A stretch of 7,979 nt of DNA from Bacteroidia bacterium. GTDB taxonomy: Bacteria > Bacteroidota > Bacteroidia > JAESSM01 > NORP286. The stretch spans positions 1 through 7,979 of the forward strand of contig JAESSM010000088.1 in NCBI GenBank assembly GCA_016764115.1, given 5' to 3'. Shown here in pieces: positions 1 to 4,950 of this stretch. The position numbers and the translations under genes were made by a program. The notes below the pieces were generated by a model, which was not told the origin of the DNA, ran no database searches, and worked only from the letters and a program-made list of their open reading frames with translations. How positions within the stretch are numbered: the stretch's first letter is position 1; each line of letters begins with the position of its first letter.

Positions 1-84
1 GAAATGGTGGAAAAGGTTGGCCTTTATTGGCACTTTGTAGACCTGGTCTGGGTATTTGTATTTACATTTTATTATCTACTGTAA
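1..84 (+). CDS. Cytochrome c oxidase subunit III, C-terminal end (partial)
   Basis: The window opens inside this gene; only the last 27 codons and a TAA stop are present. The visible peptide contains YWHFVDLVWVFVF, the characteristic final transmembrane helix of heme-copper oxidase subunit III, an integral membrane subunit of the aa3/caa3-type terminal oxidase. The next gene, a subunit IV homologue, starts 11 bp downstream on the same strand, which fits an oxidase operon. The 5' part lies outside the window, so nothing can be said about its start or total length. The family assignment rests on a short but very distinctive tail. Confidence 0.88.
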   Translation, partial: EMVEKVGLYWHFVDLVWVFVFTFYYLL

Positions 85-95
85 CATAAAAACAC

Positions 96-440
96 ATGGG
101 AATACAAACTGAGAATAGCGAGATTTACTATAAAAAGCATGATCATCCACATACAAAACCGTATGTGAAGGGTTTTTTTGTATTGCTTATTATTACACTT
201 ATAGAAGTAGCAATACCAATGACAATGAGTGATCCCCGTTGGTTGGTTGTAACTTTACTTATTACGTTTACGCTAATAAAAGCTGCTTATATCATTATGG
301 TTTTTATGCATATGGGGGAAGAATATCGGGATTTAGCAGTCACAATACTTGTCCCGTTTTTGATGTTTGCAGGGTATTTTATATGGGCTATGCTTAACGA
401 AGGGACTTTTACCCTTTGGTCAAACAACTTCTTTGGCTAA
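96..440 (+). CDS. Cytochrome c oxidase subunit IV family protein
   Basis: A small membrane protein of 114 residues, the usual size for the bacterial oxidase subunit IV family (COX4_pro type). It has a His-rich cytoplasmic N-terminus (HDHPHTKPY, residues 15-23) and three predicted membrane helices at about 24-43, 49-72 and 80-100. The second helix ends in MVFMHMGEEYRD, a typical subunit IV segment. It follows subunit III by 11 bp and is presumably co-transcribed with it; the subunit is accessory and non-catalytic and helps assemble or stabilise the terminal oxidase. The ATG at 96 is the first plausible start after the subunit III stop. It converges on the receiver operon, with only 21 bp between the two stop codons, so it ends the oxidase operon. 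I see no link to the signalling genes beyond adjacency. Confidence 0.88.
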   Translation: MGIQTENSEIYYKKHDHPHTKPYVKGFFVLLIITLIEVAIPMTMSDPRWLVVTLLITFTLIKAAYIIMVFMHMGEEYRDLAVTILVPFLMFAGYFIWAMLNEGTFTLWSNNFFG

Positions 441-445
441 CAGTT

Positions 446-467
446 TATTGATTCTCCTGGGTCAATA
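446..467. terminator. Weak hairpin between convergent operons
   Basis: A 6-bp perfect stem (TATTGA at 446-451 with TCAATA at 462-467) lies where the oxidase operon and the receiver operon converge, and overlaps the stop codon of the receiver gene. On the + strand the loop can add one C-G and two G-T pairs. There is no strong T tract on either side, so this is at best a weak or bidirectional terminator. The call rests mainly on position. Confidence 0.3.
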
Positions 468-854
468 GGTTTCACTTTTCTCGGCTAATTGTACTTTATC
501 TCGCAGTAGCCTTTCAATTCTAAGAAAAAGTTCATTAAAATTTATCGGTTTGATGATAAAATCACTAGCACCTAATTCAAACGATTTAGCAGTTATTTCT
601 GCCTCGTTAATCGATGTTGTTAGTATAAATGGAATTGAATAATCTAAATTATTCCTTACGATATCTAACAGCTCAATACCGGATTTGTAAGGCATCATTA
701 TATCACTGATAATTAGATCAAGTCCCCTGGTTTTGGCTGTCTTTAAAGCTTCTTCACCATTAGTGGCAGTATAAACAGTATATCCTTTCTTTGATAATTT
801 ATGCTCTAATGCCTTTAATGACATTTCTTCATCTTCTACGATCAGTATTTTCAT
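462..854 (-). CDS. Single-domain response regulator, canonical CheY-like receiver
   Basis: A stand-alone receiver domain of 130 residues with no output domain. All active-site residues are present: acidic pocket E7-D8, phosphoacceptor D51 followed by the standard IMMPYKSG loop, T79, and K102-P103. It is the last of six receiver genes on the minus strand, and its ATG lies 6 bp after the stop of the tail-anchored receiver. Unlike the other receivers of the array it keeps the normal short loop with Pro at D+4 and the Lys-Pro pair, so it belongs to the ordinary PilH/CheY-like class and may have a different ancestry. Likely role (inference): phosphate acceptor or phosphate sink for the hybrid kinase/Hpt relay in the neighbouring operon, or a regulator acting by protein-protein contact. 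Confidence 0.9.
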   Translation of the reverse strand: MKILIVEDEEMSLKALEHKLSKKGYTVYTATNGEEALKTAKTRGLDLIISDIMMPYKSGIELLDIVRNNLDYSIPFILTTSINEAEITAKSFELGASDFIIKPINFNELFLRIERLLRDKVQLAEKSETY

Positions 855-860
855 TTTTTC

Positions 861-1379
861 TTAGAAACTAAAAAGTTCTGGATAAAAATGGTTAAGTGTT
901 AATGTAAACGTTATTATTAAGATCACTATTCCTGCTAATAATTTGGAATAGACCCTATACTCATTTAAATCAGACTCGGTGTTGCTTTGTTTCCTAATAT
1001 TGTTTATTAGATGATTGGCACGTAACATACCACTCTCACCTTTAACGATATAGTCGTAGGCATCATATTTAATTGAGTTCTTAGCTACCGACAAACTTTC
1101 CTGGCTTGAAAGCATAATGACAGTAATAGCAGGTTTTCTTTTTTTGATCTGCTTCAATATATGAATGCCATTCATGGCTTTTTTATCAATGCTGTCTAGA
1201 TGGTAATCTAAAACAATAATTTTTGGATTTTCGTTTAGATTCTCCAAACATTCCTCACCTGAACCAAATTTTTTGATTTTCAGGAACGGATTGGAACTCA
1301 GATTGTGCTCCATTGCCTTATTGTGCATTGGATCATCGTCAACTAAAAAGACCGACATGCTTTTTCTATTAAATCTCAT
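861..1379 (-). CDS. Receiver-domain protein with C-terminal membrane helix
   Basis: A 172-residue protein: receiver domain (about 8-130) with D14-D16 in the acidic pocket, phosphoacceptor D58, S91 and K113, a linker, and a hydrophobic helix at about 147-163 (LLAGIVILIITFTLTLN) only nine residues from the C-terminus. The helix should place the receiver on the cytoplasmic face of the inner membrane as a tail-anchored protein. The loop after D58 is five residues longer than normal (first Gly at D+13) and K113 is followed by Gly, not Pro. Its start lies 5 bp after the stop of the truncated receiver gene; the ATG at 1379 fits that spacing, although Met8 (1358) would also give a complete receiver. 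The 162-residue receiver of operon 2 has the same layout. Partner and output are unknown. Confidence 0.85.
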   Translation of the reverse strand: MRFNRKSMSVFLVDDDPMHNKAMEHNLSSNPFLKIKKFGSGEECLENLNENPKIIVLDYHLDSIDKKAMNGIHILKQIKKRKPAITVIMLSSQESLSVAKNSIKYDAYDYIVKGESGMLRANHLINNIRKQSNTESDLNEYRVYSKLLAGIVILIITFTLTLNHFYPELFSF

Positions 1380-1384
1380 GATTT

Positions 1385-1666
1385 CTAGCTTTTAATGAGT
1401 GAATATATAAGGTTGAGTTTAATATGCTCATTTTGGACATTATGGATCAACTTCTTCAATTTTTCTAATATGTTGTAATATTTATTAAATAGATCCATTA
1501 CACCTTTTTTAATCATATCGTGATTCAAATTAATATAATTGAACAATATAATACTCTCTGTGAAGATATGCAATTTGTGATTTGTTGCAGATCTCAGATT
1601 GTGCTCCAATACATCCACATTCATTGTATCATCGCCTAAAACATAGATCGTAAGTTGATTTTTCAT
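1385..1666 (-). CDS. Degenerate receiver protein lacking the phosphoacceptor region
   Basis: A 93-residue ORF that aligns without gaps to both ends of the upstream neighbour (1674-2087). Residues 1-50 match its residues 1-50 (19 identities, including LxDD, VLE and FTES), and residues 51-81 match its residues 98-128 (8 identities, including KG, K and QxE). The missing 47 residues contain the phosphoacceptor Asp, the following loop and the conserved Ser, i.e. beta3 to alpha4 of the fold. D12-D13 and the probable active-site Lys (K62) remain. The simplest explanation is duplication followed by a 141-nt in-frame deletion. It cannot be phosphorylated in the usual way. The reading frame is intact and operon spacing is kept (7 bp upstream, 5 bp downstream), so it may be expressed as a small non-phosphorylatable protein or be decaying. 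Confidence 0.65.
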   Translation of the reverse strand: MKNQLTIYVLGDDTMNVDVLEHNLRSATNHKLHIFTESIILFNYINLNHDMIKKGVMDLFNKYYNILEKLKKLIHNVQNEHIKLNLIYSLIKS

Positions 1667-1673
1667 GAGATAT

Positions 1674-2087
1674 TTATTCAGCGGTTTTTATGTTGTAGTT
1701 ATATTGCTCGTGTTGAATTTTTTGAATTGTATTGACCAAGTTGTCAAAAGCATTTTCATTTTTATAGATAAATTTAAATGCACCTTTTTCTAGCAGTTCA
1801 TTAGCAATCGTCTCATCTGTAATGCTGGAAAGTATAATTACCCTGATTTCAGAATTGAATTTTATTATATGCTTTAAAATAGCTTCTCCATTCCAGGAGC
1901 TTGATTCTTCAATTAAATGGTAATCAAGAATAACTACTTCCGGGCATTGATATAAATAACCAAGAAATGGTACGCTTTCTGTAAATAAACTCAATTCGTA
2001 ATTTTTAAGAGCTTTAAGTTTTTGTTCCAATACCTTCAGGTAAATGGAATCATCGTCTAAAGCAAAAATTGTAATTTGTTTTTTCAT
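1674..2087 (-). CDS. Single-domain response regulator, divergent receiver
   Basis: A 137-residue stand-alone receiver. The acidic pocket is D11-D13, the phosphoacceptor D55 (VVILDYHL), the switch Ser S87, and the conserved Lys K109. The loop after D55 is enlarged (IEESSSWNG; first Gly at D+12) and K109 is followed by Asn instead of the usual Pro. No output domain and no membrane helix; the C-terminal tail is polar. It is the third gene of the receiver operon, 6 bp after the previous stop, and is the closest visible relative of the truncated receiver just downstream. Likely a diffusible phosphoacceptor that works through protein-protein contacts; kinase and target cannot be read from sequence. 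Confidence 0.87.
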   Translation of the reverse strand: MKKQITIFALDDDSIYLKVLEQKLKALKNYELSLFTESVPFLGYLYQCPEVVILDYHLIEESSSWNGEAILKHIIKFNSEIRVIILSSITDETIANELLEKGAFKFIYKNENAFDNLVNTIQKIQHEQYNYNIKTAE

Positions 2088-2093
2088 AGGAAG

Positions 2094-2519
2094 TTATTTT
2101 GCATTATTAATGATTTGATTGTCTTGTAATATCTCATCCATTTTTTTGAGAACGTTGAGGAAAACATTTTTATCCTTTATCAAGTATGTTGATGCTCCAC
2201 TAATAATAGTTTTGTAAACAATTGAATAATCTTCTTGATTAGATAATAGAATTACTTCTGTTGCAGGGCTGTTCTCCTTGATGGCTTTCAAAATTTCCAG
2301 GCCGTTTTTCGCTTTTTTAACATTGCTGTTTAAGAAATAATCAAGAATTACTATTTCCGGGCAAATTCCAATATGTTTCAAACAATCTTCACCTGTTCCA
2401 CAGCAAAAGTAACGGTGGTCGGTATTTTTTCTTAAGAAATTTTCCAATGACCAAAGGTACATTGGATCATCATCTACAATAAAGATGGTTTTAAGTGATT
2501 CTTGTTCTGGTTCTAACAT
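2094..2519 (-). CDS. Single-domain response regulator, divergent receiver
   Basis: A 141-residue stand-alone receiver with acidic residues D16-D18, phosphoacceptor D60 (IVILDYFL), S93 and K115. The post-Asp loop is long (first Gly G73 at D+13) and contains KKAKNG, close to KKAMNG in the tail-anchored receiver of the same operon; K115 is followed by Asp rather than Pro. About ten extra residues precede beta1. Its ATG (2519) overlaps the 3' end of the first receiver gene by 7 bp, which suggests translational coupling. No output domain. The role is inferred to be phosphotransfer or protein-protein signalling in the same relay as its neighbours. Confidence 0.88.
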   Translation of the reverse strand: MLEPEQESLKTIFIVDDDPMYLWSLENFLRKNTDHRYFCCGTGEDCLKHIGICPEIVILDYFLNSNVKKAKNGLEILKAIKENSPATEVILLSNQEDYSIVYKTIISGASTYLIKDKNVFLNVLKKMDEILQDNQIINNAK

Positions 2520-2926
2520 GATACTTTGGATTTAGAAGTTTTGATCATTTGTTTAATTTTTGAAACTATCTGAGTATGTGCATATTTTTGCTTAACCACA
2601 TAGTCATTTGCCCCGGCTTTTATAAACTTATTAATGAGGGAATAGTCAAGTTGGCCTGAAAGGATAATCACTATACTCTCTGGATGTCGTTGCTTAATTT
2701 CTTTTAATACCGTTAGCCCGTTAATGTGGTTGTCTTTATTTGTACGGAAGAAATAATCCAGTATTAGAACATCCAGATTATTAATGGTTGCATCCAAAAA
2801 ACTTTCACCACTATTAAAGGAATAAATATTGCAATTGAGTTTACTTGTTAAATGTTGTTCGATAGACTTCCTGTATAGATCATTATCCTCAACTATGTAT
2901 ATATCTATTGTATGATTGGGTTCCAT
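2513..2926 (-). CDS. Single-domain response regulator, first gene of receiver operon
   Basis: A 137-residue stand-alone receiver: E13-D14 acidic pair, phosphoacceptor D57 (VLILDYFF), S90 followed by Gly, and K112 followed by Gln rather than Pro. The loop after D57 is enlarged (RTNKDNHING; first Gly at D+13). A Lys-rich tail follows the domain and there is no output module. It is the promoter-proximal gene of the six-gene array; the ATG at 2926 is preceded by an A-rich stretch (minus strand) rather than a clear Shine-Dalgarno. A palindromic promoter module shared with the kinase operon begins 73 bp upstream. It overlaps the next receiver gene by 7 bp. Confidence 0.88.
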   Translation of the reverse strand: MEPNHTIDIYIVEDNDLYRKSIEQHLTSKLNCNIYSFNSGESFLDATINNLDVLILDYFFRTNKDNHINGLTVLKEIKQRHPESIVIILSGQLDYSLINKFIKAGANDYVVKQKYAHTQIVSKIKQMIKTSKSKVSC

Positions 2927-2966
2927 TGATTCTAATTGATCTTTTTTTTCTGCTTTCTATTGATAT

Positions 2967-2986
2967 ATACGCATATATGCGGGTCA
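2967..2986 (-). promoter_or_regulatory. Putative promoter core of operon 1 (TGACC-N10-CGTAT)
   Basis: On the minus strand TGACC (2986-2982) and CGTAT (2971-2967) are separated by 10 nt, and CGTAT ends 40 nt before the ATG at 2926. The same two boxes occur upstream of operon 2 with an 11-nt gap and 41 nt to the ATG. They do not match the Bacteroidota housekeeping consensus (TTTG..TAnnTTTG) well, so the sigma factor is unknown; the promoter role is inferred from the conserved spacing. A perfect 12-bp palindrome, CGCATATATGCG (2970-2981), fills the gap here and is absent in the other copy. Confidence 0.4.
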
Positions 2987-2999
2987 GGCTGTTTTTATT

Positions 3000-3022
3000 C
3001 GATAAAAGGATGACTTTTATCG
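3000..3022 (-). promoter_or_regulatory. Palindrome upstream of receiver operon (copy 1)
   Basis: A perfect inverted repeat: CGATAAAAG (3000-3008), 5-nt loop, CTTTTATCG (3014-3022). It lies 73 bp upstream of the first receiver start codon and 13 bp from the TGACC box. A second 23-bp copy lies 74 bp upstream of operon 2 and shares 18 of 23 bases; two of the five differences compensate each other (T-A to C-G in the stem), which supports selection on the symmetry. It is probably a protein operator or, less likely, an RNA hairpin. It is not followed by a U tract on the coding strand, so a terminator is unlikely. Confidence 0.55.
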
Positions 3023-3091
3023 GTTAAACTATATAGTTAATAGTTTAATAAATAACTCTTGAACCAAGTGAAATGTAAGCACTGAAAATAA

Positions 3092-3160
3092 GGGTCATAT
3101 TGAGCCTATCGAAATGTCTACCGTGCAGACTTCGATTAACCTGTCTGTCCCGCAGTCAGG
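3092..3160. repeat. REP-like intergenic repeat, copy A
   Basis: The stretch from GGTCATATTGAGCC to about 3139 is nearly repeated at 7087-7134 (copy B). It contains an imperfect hairpin centred on ACCGTGC (GTCT/AGAC arms flanked by TCGAA/TTCGA) and, in this copy only, a second hairpin at 3140-3160 (CCTGTCTG with CAGTCAGG, one mismatch). Similarity to copy B resumes after that hairpin at ACTAT.CAAAAG (about 3169-3180), so copy B looks like a version lacking about 21 bp. The sequence type resembles dispersed intergenic repeats common in Bacteroidota; that comparison is from memory. Confidence 0.6.
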
Positions 3161-3270
3161 CTTAGTTTACTATACAAAAGAGTTTTATTGGTTAACAGGT
3201 TAAATAAATAATAATTAAAATCGTATAAATTAATGTAGTCGTAGAGGCTGCCTCAAAAGTTAAAAACCCT

Positions 3271-3346
3271 TGTCATTCTGAACGTAGTGAAGAATCTTGT
3301 TCATAATATCACTAAATAACAAGATCCTTCATTCTTCAGGATGACA
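3271..3346. repeat. Long imperfect inverted repeat, MITE- or REP-like
   Basis: The left arm 3271-3301 begins TGTCATTCTGAACGTAGTGA and ends ATCTTGTT; the right arm 3318-3346 begins AACAAGATCC and ends AGGATGACA. Reverse-complemented, the arms match with a 2-nt gap and a few substitutions, leaving a 16-nt loop. It lies about 80 bp downstream of the Hpt stop codon, so the transcript of operon 2 could end in a long hairpin. GAGGCTGCCTCAAAAGTT just outside (3244-3261) resembles Bacteroidota mobile-element ends, but I found no matching inverted terminal copy. Confidence 0.6.
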
Positions 3347-3428
3347 GAAAAATGGGATGTTGAGATAACCCGAATTGTAGAGGTTGATTTGTGGAGAGAT
3401 AGGCAGGGTGTTAGCTTCCCATAGGAGG

Positions 3429-3779
3429 CTATTTCAACTTAGTTAACTCCTCTTGTAATTCCTTATACGAAACTTCGCAAGTTTGATTTAGCTCCTGTAT
3501 TAATCCCGGAATTGTATCCAATTCTCTTTGATTCATGCATTTCTCTTCTGTCGAAATTACTACAGGTTCTAAAGCTGCAATTCCCATAAAGGATAATGAG
3601 GGTTTCATGGCATGAGCAATACCCTGAATAGATTCCCAATCTTTTTCTTGAAGATATTGATCAATTTGGTTTAAATAATTTGGAGTTTGGTCAAGAAACA
3701 TTTCTATCATTTCTATAATGAAATCATTGCTTCCGTCAGCCAATTCCGAAAGATATGTAAGATCTGTATTAAGCCCCAT
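3429..3779 (-). CDS. Hpt (histidine phosphotransfer) domain protein
   Basis: A 116-residue single-domain phosphotransfer protein. The motif [14 protein letters not shown] marks the phosphoacceptor helix, with the active His at residue 56 and the usual Lys three residues later; [18 protein letters not shown] is the first amphipathic helix. Hpt proteins have no catalytic activity; they shuttle phosphate from a hybrid kinase's receiver to downstream receivers. I chose the ATG at 3779: the protein then begins right at the domain, overlaps the kinase gene by 11 bp and follows an A-rich leader. An ATG at 3824 would add 15 residues and enlarge the overlap to 56 bp. Its place directly behind the hybrid kinase makes it that kinase's likely partner and the branch point to the stand-alone receivers. 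Confidence 0.88.
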   Translation of the reverse strand: MGLNTDLTYLSELADGSNDFIIEMIEMFLDQTPNYLNQIDQYLQEKDWESIQGIAHAMKPSLSFMGIAALEPVVISTEEKCMNQRELDTIPGLIQELNQTCEVSYKELQEELTKLK

Positions 3780-4950
3780 TGGTTTTGTTTTTTTGTTGGT
3801 TAATATACCAATCCATTTTGTCATTTAGGTCCTTTGGATCGAAAGGTTTTGTAATACATTCATTCATACCTGATTCTTTACACCTCTTTGCCTCTTGGGC
3901 TCCAACATGAGCGGTCATGGCAAGAATAGGCACATTTTCTTTTCCCGAATTCATATTTGCTCTTATATATTTTGTGGCTTCATGTCCATCCATTTCAGGC
4001 ATTTGTACATCCATCAAAACAAGGGCAAAATCTTTATTTTCCAATTTATCAATAGCAATTTTACCATTTTCAGCTACTTCAATATTGCATTTCCATTTAC
4101 TTAAAACTTTTTTAGCTAAAAGTTGGTTAATAGGATTATCTTCAACAAGTAAAATGTCAACATTCTCGAAAAGTACAGGTTTAAATGCTTTGCCTCCTTT
4201 TGATCTCACCTTTTGGTCTTCTCCAATTTTGAATGGAAGTATAAAAGAGAATGTTGTTCCTTTATTGAGTTCACTTTCTATATCAATTTCTCCGTCTTGA
4301 AGATCGATCAGGCGTTTGGTTATTGTTAAGCCCAATCCCGTACCTCCATACTTTCTTGTTGTATCTAAGGAGGCTTGATTAAAACTATCAAAGATCGTAT
4401 CAATTTTGTCTTTTGCGATACCTATTCCGGAATCAATTATAGAGAATTTCAATTCGCATTGTTTCTCATCTTTTTCAACTGTAGCTACTTTAATTTTTAC
4501 GACTCCCTGGTCTGTAAATTTAAGGGCATTGCCAACTAGGTTAATAAATATCTGATTTAATCTAACAGCATCTCCCAGCAATGCTGTAGGAACATCATTA
4601 TTAATTGAAAAAGATAGAATATTTGATTTCTCTTTGGCTTTAAATTGCATCGTTGAAACAACGTTCTGAATTAAGTGGCTAAGACTAAAATCTGCTTCTT
4701 CAAAGGTCATTTTACCTGCTTCTAGTTTAGATATATCTAGTATGTCGTTAATAATTACCAATAAATTAGTAGATGATTTTTCAATAGAATCCATGTATTC
4801 AAGCTGTTCCTTGCTCAATTTTGTATCTAACATTAACCTGGTCATGCCAACAATTCCATTCATCGGTGTTCTAATCTCATGACTCATATTAGCTAGAAAC
4901 TGTTCTTTAACTTGTTTGGAATGTTCCACTATTTCCATAGCCTTGATCAA
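3769..4950 (-). CDS. Hybrid histidine kinase, catalytic half (HisKA-HATPase-REC), split by frameshift
   Basis: A 393-residue reading frame. It contains the H box with H24 ([15 protein letters not shown]), HATPase N box around N141 (GNALKFT), G1 DSGIGI (173-178), G2 GGTGLGLTI (202-210), then a C-terminal receiver with E270-D271, phosphoacceptor D314, T346 and K368-P369. All key residues are intact. The only in-frame start near the end of the upstream ORF is a TTG at 4950, overlapping that ORF's TGA as TTGA; the first ATG is at 4938. Upstream of the TTG the same frame reads RAERE, the typical continuation of a PAS-HisKA linker, so this is almost certainly the 3' half of one gene with 4947-6392, separated by one missing base. 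It could alternatively be made separately by re-initiation at TTGA. The product would pass phosphate His24 to Asp314 and then to the adjacent Hpt. Confidence 0.85.
   Translation of the reverse strand: MIKAMEIVEHSKQVKEQFLANMSHEIRTPMNGIVGMTRLMLDTKLSKEQLEYMDSIEKSSTNLLVIINDILDISKLEAGKMTFEEADFSLSHLIQNVVSTMQFKAKEKSNILSFSINNDVPTALLGDAVRLNQIFINLVGNALKFTDQGVVKIKVATVEKDEKQCELKFSIIDSGIGIAKDKIDTIFDSFNQASLDTTRKYGGTGLGLTITKRLIDLQDGEIDIESELNKGTTFSFILPFKIGEDQKVRSKGGKAFKPVLFENVDILLVEDNPINQLLAKKVLSKWKCNIEVAENGKIAIDKLENKDFALVLMDVQMPEMDGHEATKYIRANMNSGKENVPILAMTAHVGAQEAKRCKESGMNECITKPFDPKDLNDKMDWYINQQKNKTNGA

Larger units (their letters stand above)
2927..3428. other. 502-bp intergenic region between operon 2 and operon 1
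   Basis: No convincing gene lies here. From the operon 1 start outwards it holds an A-rich leader (2927-2966), the putative promoter boxes and the CGCATATATGCG palindrome, the conserved 23-bp palindrome (3000-3022), a further 12-bp palindrome AACTATATAGTT (3027-3038), repeat A (3092-3160), an AT-rich stretch, and the long inverted repeat (3271-3346). The last 80 bp before the Hpt stop show nothing I recognise. The repeat part looks like accreted repetitive DNA; the promoter part looks constrained. Confidence 0.6.

Noticed and set aside
1..440. Functional link between the oxidase genes and the signalling operons
   Set aside because: The operons are convergent and only adjacency supports a link; nothing in the sensor suggests respiration or oxygen sensing (no haem or Fe-S motif seen).
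462..2926. Tandem receiver genes considered as a sequencing or assembly repeat
   Set aside because: The genes differ substantially in sequence, length and active-site loop, so they are diverged paralogues rather than an artefactual duplication.
3000..3022. Palindrome considered as a Rho-independent terminator
   Set aside because: It lies upstream of a start codon, no U tract follows on the minus strand, and its copy has the same distance to a second start codon, which fits a regulatory site better.
3027..3038. Perfect palindrome AACTATATAGTT just beyond the conserved 23-bp palindrome
   Set aside because: Very AT-rich, no counterpart in the operon 2 upstream region, and likely by chance in such DNA.
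3114..3203. A 29-codon + strand ORF with an ATG inside the intergenic region
   Set aside because: It is formed largely by repeat A and its hairpin, has no recognisable motif, and the corresponding frame is not kept in repeat B.
3895..4300. Open frames on the + strand across the hybrid kinase receiver region
   Set aside because: They are antisense to a strongly supported coding sequence with intact motifs and show no protein family features.
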